A stretch of 10,984 nucleotides of DNA, taken from assembly GCA_947471105.1 (NCBI GenBank), contig CANIYB010000055.1:1-10984 (forward strand), written 5' to 3'. The notes beneath the pieces are model-generated. The model was not told where the DNA came from. It did not search any database and worked only from the letters and a program-made list of their open reading frames with translations. Of this stretch, positions 1 through 6,695 are shown piece after piece. The position numbers and the translations under genes were made by a program. Positions within the stretch are counted from its first letter, which is position 1, and every line of letters begins with the position of its first letter. This DNA comes from Cytophagaceae bacterium. GTDB taxonomy: Bacteria > Bacteroidota > Bacteroidia > Cytophagales > Spirosomataceae.

Positions 1-158
1 CCACCTGGAGCTTGCTCCGTAGATGAACCATCAAAACACCACATATCACAATCCGCTAACTTTCCACTAAAATTATTTTCGATTTTAGTTTTAGAACGTA
101 AACTCTGGGTAGGTTTATAACCATCCAACCAAATGTACTCCAATTTAGACTTAGCCAT
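1..158 (-). CDS. Glutamine synthetase type II (beta-GS), N-terminal fragment cut by the window edge
   Basis: Only the first 52 codons are present; the gene continues beyond the left edge. The reading begins MAKSKLEYIWLDGYKPT and then shows FDGSSTEQAPG at residues 42-52. EYIWLDG followed by an (W)xFDGSST element is the N-terminal beta-Grasp signature of the eukaryote-type glutamine synthetase II family (known of the family). The enzyme makes glutamine from glutamate, ammonia and ATP in the cytoplasm. Bacterial GSII is usually about 330-370 residues, so roughly 85% of it is missing here. The ATG at 156-158 is chosen because it gives the usual short N-terminus and lies about 50 bases downstream of a strong promoter match. 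It is divergent from glnN, a glutamine synthetase of a different class. The family call is confident; whether the full gene is intact cannot be seen. Confidence 0.9.
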   Translation of the reverse strand, partial: MAKSKLEYIWLDGYKPTQSLRSKTKIENNFSGKLADCDMWCFDGSSTEQAPG

Positions 159-208
159 AACTTTAAACGTGTTTTTATTAATAAATACATTTATTTTTCA
201 ATTCAATA

Positions 209-238
209 CAAATTTAAACTTGATTTTAACAATTGCAA
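209..238 (-). promoter_or_regulatory. Bacteroidota-type promoter for the type II glutamine synthetase
   Basis: On the minus strand a TTG (at 238-236) is followed by exactly 19 bases and then TAAATTTG (at 216-209). This fits the Bacteroidota consensus, TTG then about 19 bases then TAnnTTTG, in every defined position. Transcription would start near 200-203, giving a leader of about 45 bases before the ATG at 158. The match is seen directly; promoter activity is inferred. Confidence 0.65.
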
Positions 239-355
239 CGATTTTATTGAAAATCTTATACGATTATCAACCTATTTTTTAATTTTATTAAAAAAATTTA
301 ATTATTTCCATGAAAATTATATAATATAAATTCCTTTCATAATTATTTACCATTA

Positions 356-383
356 TTGGTATAAATTGGCTATTTTTACTTTG
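356..383 (+). promoter_or_regulatory. Candidate promoter for glnN
   Basis: TTG at 356-358 is followed 18 bases later by TACTTTG at 377-383. This resembles the Bacteroidota -7 element TAnnTTTG but is one base short between TA and TTTG. A start near 390 would give a leader of about 14 bases before the ATG at 404. It is the best match upstream of glnN but imperfect, so it is only a candidate. Confidence 0.35.
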
Positions 384-403
384 TATAATAAAGATGAACA
401 ATT

Positions 404-2611
404 ATGGCAATTACTAGATTTAAGGCATTAGAATTAGCTCAATCTCGCGCTAATACGCATGTAAAATTACCAACTGAAAAAGTAACGGATTATTATGGAA
501 GCATGACCTTCAATGATGAGGTAATGCGTTCATTATTATCTCCAGAAGCCTATTTGAAAATCAATACAGCCATAAATTCTGGAACTAAAATTGACCGAGA
601 TGCGGCAGACGAGGTGGCTGCTGCCATGAAATCTTGGGCTATTTCAAAAGGTGCTACACATTATACCCACTGGTTTCAGCCATTAACCGGTACGACAGCG
701 GAAAAACACGATTCATTTTTCGATATAGATTTAAGCACAGGTAAGGCGGTAGAAAAATTTAAGGGTTCCGCTTTAGTTCAACAAGAACCAGATGCTTCAT
801 CATTTCCAAATGGCGGAATTAGGTCCACATTTGAGGCAAGAGGATATACCGGTTGGGATCCATCTTCCCCCGCTTTTATCATGGAAAATGCAGCAGGCAC
901 AGCGACCTTATGTATTCCATCCGTTTTTGTTTCATACACTGGTGAAGCGTTAGATTATAAAACACCTTTATTGAAATCCATCGAATTAGTTGATAAAGCT
1001 GCCACAGCCGTTATCAAAGATTTTTTCAACCGAGATATCAGTAAGGTCATCCCAACTTTAGGAGCTGAGCAAGAATATTTTGTCATCGACGAAGCATTAT
1101 TTAATGCAAGACCCGATTTAATGATGGCTGGCCGAACAGTTTTTGGGCATGCTCCCGCTAAAGGCCAACAATTAGAAGATCATTATTTTGGATCAATACC
1201 CAATCGCGTAAATTCCTTTATGGTAGATTTTGAAATAGAGGCTATGAAGTTAGGAATGCCAGTTAGAACACGACATAATGAAGTGGCACCTGCTCAGTTT
1301 GAAGTAGCGCCCACGTTCGAAGAAGCCAATTTAGCCTGTGATCACAATGCTTTATTGATGGATTTGATGTCCAAAGTAGCAACCAAGCATAAACTTAAAG
1401 TATTATTTCACGAAAAACCATTTGCAGGAATTAACGGAAGTGGAAAGCATAATAACTGGGCATTAGCGACCGATACAGGGATTAATTTATTAGCGCCATC
1501 CTCAAAACCAAAAGAAAATTTACGTTTTCTAACCTTTTTTGTGAATACGTTAAAAGCAGTTCATGATCATGCAGATTTATTAAGAGCGTCGATTGCTTCC
1601 GCAGGAAACGAACATCGTTTAGGCGCAAATGAAGCTCCTCCGGCAATTGTCTCTGTCTTTTTAGGTTCTACCATGAGCCAAGTATTAGATGAGATGGAGA
1701 ATATGAGTGATTTAGATGATATTCATTTAGAAAAAGGGGATAATGTATATTTGAAATTAGGTATCAATAAAATCCCTTCATTAATATTAGATAATACAGA
1801 CCGAAACAGGACTTCTCCTTTTGCTTTCACGGGAAATAAATTTGAATTCAGAGCGGTGGGTTCTTCTGCTAATTCGGCAGCACCCATGACAATCTTGAAT
1901 ACGATCGTTGCAGACCAATTAATCATTTTTAGAAAAGAAGTAGAAGTAATTCTTGAAAAAGGAATTAAAAAGGAATTAGCCATTATGGAAGTCCTTAAGA
2001 AATATGTCAAAGAGTCCAAAAAAATACGATTTGAAGGAAATGGATACTCAGAAGAATGGGTAGAAGAGGCCGCAAAGAGAGGGTTATCCAATTTAAAGTC
2101 AACTCCTGAGGCATTAGCCGTGTATGCTAGACCAGAATCCATTGAATTATTTACAAAGCATGGAATTTATTCTAAAGAAGAGATGCATGCAAGACATGAA
2201 ATTGAATTAGAAAATTACATTAAGAAAATTCAAATTGAGTCAAGGGTGATTGGAGATATGGCGATCAATCACATTGTTTCGACTTCATTAAAATATCAAA
2301 CTCAATTAGTAGAAAATGTAAAAGGTCAGAAAGAAATTGGCATAGATCCTCAATATTTTGCGCCAACGATCGAAATGATTAAAAAGATATCTGAGTATAC
2401 ATCCACGATTGTTCGTCTTCAAAATGAAATGACTGAGGCTAGAAAAACAGCTAATAACATTGAGAATTTAGAAGAAAGAGCTACGATGTATGGAATTAAT
2501 GTAAAAGGATTCTTCGAGGAAATCAGGTATGCCGTAGATAAATTAGAACTTATTGTTGACGACGATGAATGGCCATTACCCAAGTATAGAGAATTATTAT
2601 TAATTAAATAG
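404..2611 (+). CDS. glnN: Glutamine synthetase type III
   Basis: This cytoplasmic enzyme condenses ammonia and glutamate to glutamine using ATP. At 735 residues it has the normal length of the GSIII family, which is much larger than GSI or GSII. Visible family signatures include GAEQEYF at 220-226 (metal-binding glutamates), RTRHNEVAPAQFEVAP at 288-303, HEKPFAGINGSGKHNNW at 336-352 (active-site loop region), and NRTSPFAFTGNKFEFRAVGS at 468-487, which matches the conserved ATP/glutamate-binding RxxPF...FExR region. The C-terminal 150 residues form the helical extension typical of GSIII. The start MAITRFKALE is standard for Bacteroidota. Known GSIII enzymes are dodecamers. It is divergent from a type II glutamine synthetase gene and followed 12 bases later by an acidic hypothetical gene on the same strand. 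No internal defect is seen. The family assignment is very secure. Confidence 0.97.
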   Translation: MAITRFKALELAQSRANTHVKLPTEKVTDYYGSMTFNDEVMRSLLSPEAYLKINTAINSGTKIDRDAADEVAAAMKSWAISKGATHYTHWFQPLTGTTAEKHDSFFDIDLSTGKAVEKFKGSALVQQEPDASSFPNGGIRSTFEARGYTGWDPSSPAFIMENAAGTATLCIPSVFVSYTGEALDYKTPLLKSIELVDKAATAVIKDFFNRDISKVIPTLGAEQEYFVIDEALFNARPDLMMAGRTVFGHAPAKGQQLEDHYFGSIPNRVNSFMVDFEIEAMKLGMPVRTRHNEVAPAQFEVAPTFEEANLACDHNALLMDLMSKVATKHKLKVLFHEKPFAGINGSGKHNNWALATDTGINLLAPSSKPKENLRFLTFFVNTLKAVHDHADLLRASIASAGNEHRLGANEAPPAIVSVFLGSTMSQVLDEMENMSDLDDIHLEKGDNVYLKLGINKIPSLILDNTDRNRTSPFAFTGNKFEFRAVGSSANSAAPMTILNTIVADQLIIFRKEVEVILEKGIKKELAIMEVLKKYVKESKKIRFEGNGYSEEWVEEAAKRGLSNLKSTPEALAVYARPESIELFTKHGIYSKEEMHARHEIELENYIKKIQIESRVIGDMAINHIVSTSLKYQTQLVENVKGQKEIGIDPQYFAPTIEMIKKISEYTSTIVRLQNEMTEARKTANNIENLEERATMYGINVKGFFEEIRYAVDKLELIVDDDEWPLPKYRELLLIK

Positions 2612-2623
2612 CCAATAATCCAC

Positions 2624-3181
2624 ATGTTGAAACAAGATAATCCTGGATTTTTAGCTGAAGAAATAGCTAACCTGAAAGCGCTGTGTGCGGCAGAAAACAA
2701 ATCATTTATTGTCATAGATGACGAAGATCTTCCTATGGGGAATGATAAAGAAATGGTTCATATTCAATTTGTAGGTAATTATAAAGAGAAAGAAGTTGTA
2801 TACGATGCAATTCTTTGCACACTTCAATTGCATTACTCTAGTACAATCTATGAGGAAGCTGAGCGTGAGGCCATCGAGCAATTTCCATTATACGTTCCGA
2901 TTGAAAATAGAGATGAAACTTACGTTGCCAATGAAGTTTTAGATGATGAAGTGGAAATGATGATTTTAGAAATCATTGACGAAATAGAAGAAAATGATGA
3001 CATCAAAGTAAGCGAGTACGTTGAGCTAGATGAAGATTTTGATTTTGGAATAAGCTTAGAAGCCGCATTATACGTAGCCGCATTAGAAGACGAAGTCATT
3101 GAAAAATTCATTTCAGATTTTAATTCTAATAGCTTAAAGCTTGATTCTTCATTGTATTCATTTAAAACAGAGGAAGAGTAA
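2624..3181 (+). CDS. Highly acidic protein of unknown function
   Basis: I do not recognise a characterised family. The 185-residue product has about 49 Asp/Glu against about 12 Lys/Arg, so it is strongly acidic. It has no signal peptide or membrane segment and is probably cytoplasmic. The N-terminal 85 residues look like a mixed alpha/beta fold (FIVIDD, MVHIQFVG and YDAILCTLQLHY segments). Residues about 105-145 are dominated by Asp/Glu runs, and the tail is Ser- and Glu-rich. The gene starts 12 bases after glnN, and its stop codon directly abuts the rsmE start codon (TAAATG at 3179-3184), so it is very likely co-transcribed with both. It may be a lineage-specific conserved protein; its tight packing and clean reading frame support a real gene. 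An antisense open frame over the acidic stretch is simply its Ser-rich mirror image. Confidence 0.8.
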   Translation: MLKQDNPGFLAEEIANLKALCAAENKSFIVIDDEDLPMGNDKEMVHIQFVGNYKEKEVVYDAILCTLQLHYSSTIYEEAEREAIEQFPLYVPIENRDETYVANEVLDDEVEMMILEIIDEIEENDDIKVSEYVELDEDFDFGISLEAALYVAALEDEVIEKFISDFNSNSLKLDSSLYSFKTEEE

Positions 3182-3907
3182 ATGAGCTGTCCGGTTTTTT
3201 ATGCATCGGAGCCTGAATTAAAGTCTTTTCTAAGTGAAGAAGAATCTTTCCATGCCTGTAAAGTTTTGCGTTTAAAAAATGGGGATCAAATTCACATTTT
3301 GAATGGAAAAGGAAAACGTTATCAAGCAGAATTAGAATTTGTAGATTCAAAGAAAACCACTTTCAGGTCATTGAGCGTCATAGAAGAGGTTAAAAATCCA
3401 GCTTATTCTATTTCTCTTTGGGTCGCCCCAACCAAACAAATGGAGCGAATGGAATGGATGGTTGAAAAGTGTACTGAACTAGGTATCCATTCAATAGGAT
3501 TTTTTCATTCACGTTATTCCGAAAGAAAAGAAATAAAATTAAATCGATTAGAGAAAATTGCTATTTCGGCTCTAAAACAATCAAAAAATTTATTTTTGCC
3601 AGAGATTAAGTCGATGGTTTCGATCAAAGAAATCATTCCATTACCCAATAATCAAGATTCTTCAAACCAATATTTGTTTGCCCATATTGCGGATCCAGTG
3701 GACCAACCTCTATTTAAAATTTTACATAAAAACATTAATTTAAATATTCTGATAGGACCAGAGGGTGATTTTTCAGCTGAGGAAAGTGATTCTTTGATCA
3801 AAAATAATTGGCATCCGTTTAGTTTAGGAAAAGCTATTTTACGAACAGAAACAGCTTGTATCGCCGCTACTCATAGTGTTCATTTGATCCATTCGCTCCA
3901 TGAATAA
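3182..3907 (+). CDS. rsmE: 16S rRNA (uracil-1498-N3)-methyltransferase
   Basis: RsmE methylates N3 of U1498 in helix 44 of 16S rRNA using S-adenosylmethionine, and belongs to the SPOUT (trefoil-knot) superfamily. At 241 residues it has the usual length. Residues 1-70 form the PUA-like RNA-binding domain (HACKVLRLKNGDQIHILNGKG at about 24-44). The knot domain follows, with the signature elements IGPEGDFSAEE at 191-201 and LGKAILRTETACIAA at 215-229, which bind the methyl donor, plus EWMVEKCTELG at 91-101. The start codon follows the preceding stop immediately, with a GAGGAAGAG stretch just upstream that could help ribosome entry. The last 8 bases overlap the start of the DUF4159 gene, indicating translational coupling. 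The assignment is secure. Confidence 0.95.
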   Translation: MSCPVFYASEPELKSFLSEEESFHACKVLRLKNGDQIHILNGKGKRYQAELEFVDSKKTTFRSLSVIEEVKNPAYSISLWVAPTKQMERMEWMVEKCTELGIHSIGFFHSRYSERKEIKLNRLEKIAISALKQSKNLFLPEIKSMVSIKEIIPLPNNQDSSNQYLFAHIADPVDQPLFKILHKNINLNILIGPEGDFSAEESDSLIKNNWHPFSLGKAILRTETACIAATHSVHLIHSLHE

Positions 3908-4547
3908 AGTATTAATCGTATATTTTTTCTTTTGTAGTTCGACCCTCTTAGGTCAAATAAAATTGGCTAAAGTGAAATATTCTGGGGGAGGAGATTGGTA
4001 TGCAAATAAAACTTCATTACCCAATTTGATCAATTTTTGCAATTCAAACCTACCTTTAAAGCTTTCAAATACACCTGAAACAGTAGAATTATCCAGTAAA
4101 CAATTATTCAATTATCCGTTTATCCATTTAACAGGACACGGGAATGTATTATTTAATGAATCTGAAATTCAAAATTTAAAGACCTATTTACTTGGAGGAG
4201 GTTTTCTTCATATAGACGACAATTATGGCTTGGACGTATATATCAGAAGGGAAATGAAAAAAGTATTTCCTTCCTTAGAATTTGTGGAACTGCCATTTAC
4301 CCATGCTATTTACCACCAGACTTATAATTTTCCAACCGGAATACCTAAAATTCATGAGCATGATGGGAAACCCGCACAAGGATTTGGTCTAATTTATAAG
4401 GGAAGACTCATATGCTTTTATTCGTATGAAAGTGATTTGGGAAATGGATGGGAAGATGTGGGCACCTATTCGGATCCTGTAGAAAAACACCAAGAAGCGT
4501 TAAAGATGGGAGCCAATATGATTCAATTTGCGTTCAACAATCCTTAA
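3900..4547 (+). CDS. DUF4159 domain protein, probably exported
   Basis: This 215-residue protein begins with a short, hydrophobic, signal-peptide-like segment (residues 1-18, MNKVLIVYFFFCSSTLLG) followed by Gln, a common cleavage context in Bacteroidota, so it is probably secreted to the periplasm or envelope. The mature part matches my knowledge of the DUF4159 family. It has an N-terminal VKYSGGGDWYAN, a central PFIHLTGHG, then LLGGGFLHIDDNYG, FTHAIYH and GNGWEDVGTYSDPV near the C-terminus. DUF4159 resembles a glutamine-amidotransferase-like Rossmann fold and has no established function. Its start overlaps the end of rsmE by 8 bases (ATGAATAA), so it sits last in the glnN-rsmE gene run. The function is unknown; the family call is fairly confident. 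Confidence 0.85.
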   Translation: MNKVLIVYFFFCSSTLLGQIKLAKVKYSGGGDWYANKTSLPNLINFCNSNLPLKLSNTPETVELSSKQLFNYPFIHLTGHGNVLFNESEIQNLKTYLLGGGFLHIDDNYGLDVYIRREMKKVFPSLEFVELPFTHAIYHQTYNFPTGIPKIHEHDGKPAQGFGLIYKGRLICFYSYESDLGNGWEDVGTYSDPVEKHQEALKMGANMIQFAFNNP

Positions 4548-4606
4548 AAATGATAAAAATCAAGTATTTAAAATAGTCAAAACAAAAAGAGTGTTAAAAT
4601 GCTTAT

Positions 4607-4614
4607 TATATTTG
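4607..4614 (+). promoter_or_regulatory. Bacteroidota -7 promoter box for the desaturase gene
   Basis: TATATTTG matches the TAnnTTTG element exactly, within the 89-base gap before the desaturase gene. A start near 4620 would give a leader of about 17 bases. No TTG is found at the expected upstream distance, so only half of the consensus is present. Confidence 0.45.
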
Positions 4615-4636
4615 TAACTAAAATATAAACCTAAAA

Positions 4637-5398
4637 ATGCAATTAGTTCTTCCCGCTTTCATTATACACTGGTATATTTCTTTATTTAGCCAAACATTTT
4701 TTCTTCATCGGTATTCAGCGCACAAAATGTTTGTCATGAATAAATTTTGGGAAAAATTCTTTTACTTCTTGACCTATTTATCTCAGGGTTCTTCATTTTT
4801 AAGTCCTAGGGCCTATGCAATCTTACATAGAATGCACCATGCTTTTTCAGACACAAAAAGAGATCCACATTCTCCTATGTTTTCAAGCAATGTATTTACG
4901 ATGATGTGGAAAACAAAGGACATTTATAATGCAGTTTTAAATAGAAAAAGTAATGTAGAAGAGCGATTTGAGCATGATTACCCCGTGTCGAAAACAATTG
5001 AAAAGATTGGTGATTCATGGATTTCTCGTGTTGGTTGGGGTGTGGCTTATGCCTCATTTTATATCATTGCCTTCATGTATTTTGACATGCATTGGTTATT
5101 CTTCCTTTTGTTACCTGTGCATTTTTTAATGGGCCCCGTACATGGCGCAATCGTAAATTGGTCAGGTCATAAATATGGCTACCAAAATTATGATAACCAT
5201 GATCATTCTAAAAATTCATTGGTATTTGACGTAATTATGATGGGGGAATTATTTCAAAATAATCATCATAAGTTGCCGAACCAAGTGAATTTTGCTTCCA
5301 AATGGTTTGAGTTTGACCCTACATATCCCTTGATTAAACTATTAACGTGGGTCAAAATAATCAAACCCAATATTAAGCCGGCAGACGCAAAATTTTAA
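4637..5398 (+). CDS. Acyl-CoA/fatty acid desaturase (delta-9 type, membrane-bound)
   Basis: This is a membrane-bound di-iron desaturase that introduces a double bond into fatty acyl chains, adjusting membrane fluidity. The histidine clusters characteristic of the family are visible: HRYSAH at 24-29, HRMHHAFSD at 64-72 and NNHHKLPN at 208-215, with the additional conserved NHDHSKN at 187-193. Hydrophobic segments lie at about 3-22, 40-55 and 135-175, consistent with the hairpin membrane topology. The third cluster has Gln-Asn-Asn before HH instead of a His, as in the ELFQNNHHK subgroup of bacterial acyl-CoA desaturases, so it is not a defect. At 253 residues it is a short member. It has its own -7 promoter box and ends at a hairpin terminator, suggesting a single-gene transcript. 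The regioselectivity is inferred from the family. Confidence 0.9.
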   Translation: MQLVLPAFIIHWYISLFSQTFFLHRYSAHKMFVMNKFWEKFFYFLTYLSQGSSFLSPRAYAILHRMHHAFSDTKRDPHSPMFSSNVFTMMWKTKDIYNAVLNRKSNVEERFEHDYPVSKTIEKIGDSWISRVGWGVAYASFYIIAFMYFDMHWLFFLLLPVHFLMGPVHGAIVNWSGHKYGYQNYDNHDHSKNSLVFDVIMMGELFQNNHHKLPNQVNFASKWFEFDPTYPLIKLLTWVKIIKPNIKPADAKF

Positions 5399-5405
5399 AT
5401 TAGAT

Positions 5406-5430
5406 AAAAGCCCTTTAACGAGGGCTTTTT
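5406..5430. terminator. Bidirectional intrinsic terminator between convergent genes
   Basis: AAAAGCCCT at 5406-5414 pairs perfectly with AGGGCTTTT at 5421-5429 around a 6-base TTAACG loop. It ends in a T run on the plus strand and in TTTT followed by a T-rich stretch on the minus strand. It lies 8 bases after the desaturase stop and overlaps the stop codon of the E2 gene (5429-5431), so it can end both converging transcripts. Confidence 0.85.
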
Positions 5431-6691
5431 AGATTTCTTCAGGGAAGTTGAATTTCTCTAGATAATCAGATACTCTTTTTAGAAAACCTCCTCCTAGATT
5501 ACCGTCAATAATCCGATGGTCATAAGAGTGTGAAATAAACATTTTTTGACGCACTTCGATTGAATCACCTTCTGGCCGACTCACTACTGAGGCCTTTTTT
5601 TCAATTAAGCCAAAAGCTAAAATACCAACTTGAGGTTGAACGATAATAGGAGTGCCCATTAAATTACCAAAGGAGCCGATGTTCGATATTGAAAATGTAC
5701 CTCCTTCTAAATCCGCTGGCTTCAGTTTATTTAACCTTGCTCGGTTCGATAAATCATTTACTTTTTTAGTTAGATCGACTAATGATAATTTATCTACTTC
5801 GTGAATAACAGGTACAATTAAATTGCCATTAGGTAATGCTACAGCCATTCCAATATTAATTTGGGCATGTTGGACAATGAAATTACCCTCGACTGATATG
5901 TTCATTCCAGGAAAATCCTTAATGGCCAAAGCTGTCGCCATAAATAACAACGGCGTGTAAGTAATGGGCTCTTTATACTTTTCTTGAAATTTAATCTTAT
6001 TTTTTTCACGCCATTGAACCATAGCGGTCATATCTGTTTCTAAAAATGAAGTGACGTGGGGAGAAATCCTTTTAGAATCGAGCATTCGTTCGGAAATCAT
6101 TTTCCTCATTCGATCCATTTCAAATACTTCATCTCCTGGTAAACGCAAACCAGTCCCTTGACTTAAGGTACCTGAAGCGATCACCCTTTTTGAATTCCGA
6201 ATGGCAATGTAATTTAAAACATCTTTTTTAGTCACTCGATTATCTAAACCTGAACCCGCAATTTCACTTAATTCACGTTGAGATACTTTTTCTTGTTGGC
6301 ATATTTGCTTAATCAATGGCGAAATCCAAGGATTGGATTGACCCGAATTAGGGTTAAAACTACCCAATGACAAATCGGTCAAATTAGCAAGCGTTTCATC
6401 TTCAATGATGGAATAAGAATCATTGATAACCTCATTCGAATCTAAAGTGATGACAGAATCTATGATACAGATAGGTTTACCTATTTCAGCGATGCTGCCC
6501 ACTGGAACTAACACTTTTTTCAAATAACCAGCTATAGGAGAGGGTACTTCGGTATCAATTTTATCGGTGGCTACTTCGACAATAAATTCATCTGCTTCAA
6601 CATAATCACCAGGCTGTTTTAACCAATTTAAAACAGTAGCTTCCATGATACTTTCACCCATTTTGGGCATTATTATTTCCGTTATAGCCAT
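5429..6691 (-). CDS. 2-oxoacid dehydrogenase complex E2 (dihydrolipoamide acyltransferase)
   Basis: E2 is the core of a 2-oxoacid dehydrogenase complex; it transfers the acyl group from E1 to coenzyme A through its lipoyl arm. All three domains are visible: an N-terminal lipoyl domain (1-80) with the lipoylated Lys44 in ATDKIDTE; a peripheral-subunit-binding domain at about 122-162 (SPLIKQICQQEKVS...GSGLDNRVTKKDVLNY); and a catalytic domain from about 185, ending in SHSYDHRIIDG with catalytic His392 and Asp396. The sequence around LTKKVNDLSNRARLNKLKP and GTPIIVQPQVGILAFG is closest, from memory, to the branched-chain or mixed-specificity E2 group, so the exact substrate (pyruvate, 2-oxoglutarate or branched-chain oxoacids) is undecided. 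No E1 or E3 gene lies nearby. It starts 4 bases after cinA and is probably co-transcribed with it. Its 420 residues are typical for a single-lipoyl E2. Confidence 0.93.
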   Translation of the reverse strand: MAITEIIMPKMGESIMEATVLNWLKQPGDYVEADEFIVEVATDKIDTEVPSPIAGYLKKVLVPVGSIAEIGKPICIIDSVITLDSNEVINDSYSIIEDETLANLTDLSLGSFNPNSGQSNPWISPLIKQICQQEKVSQRELSEIAGSGLDNRVTKKDVLNYIAIRNSKRVIASGTLSQGTGLRLPGDEVFEMDRMRKMISERMLDSKRISPHVTSFLETDMTAMVQWREKNKIKFQEKYKEPITYTPLLFMATALAIKDFPGMNISVEGNFIVQHAQINIGMAVALPNGNLIVPVIHEVDKLSLVDLTKKVNDLSNRARLNKLKPADLEGGTFSISNIGSFGNLMGTPIIVQPQVGILAFGLIEKKASVVSRPEGDSIEVRQKMFISHSYDHRIIDGNLGGGFLKRVSDYLEKFNFPEEI

Positions 6692-6695
6692 ACCA

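Larger units (their letters stand above)
159..403. other. Divergent intergenic region between the two glutamine synthetase genes
   Basis: This 245-base non-coding gap is extremely AT-rich and separates the start codons of the two divergent glutamine synthetase genes. It holds a good minus-strand promoter (209-238) and a weaker plus-strand candidate (356-383). An A/T-only inverted repeat, TTTTTTAA at 275-282 and TTAAAAAA at 288-295 with a 5-base spacer, lies roughly midway. I see no open frame, riboswitch-like fold or recognisable nitrogen-regulator operator. Control of both genes from here is inferred from the arrangement. Confidence 0.6.

Noticed and set aside
1723..2142. 139-codon open frame on the minus strand within glnN
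   Set aside because: glnN is unmistakable in the sense frame, and the antisense product shows no recognisable domain.
2920..3111. Ser-rich open frame on the minus strand inside the acidic gene
   Set aside because: It is the mirror image of Asp/Glu codon runs in the sense gene; the product is low-complexity serine with no domain, start context or neighbours to support it.
4548..4606. Possible terminator after the DUF4159 gene
   Set aside because: The stretch is AT-rich with no GC-containing stem; the AGTATTT/AAATAGT near-repeat does not pair properly.
4841..5275. Apparent loss of a catalytic histidine in the third His cluster of the desaturase (QNNHH)
   Set aside because: The ELFQNNHHK form is, to my knowledge, normal in a large bacterial acyl-CoA desaturase subgroup, and the extra NHDHSKN histidines are intact.
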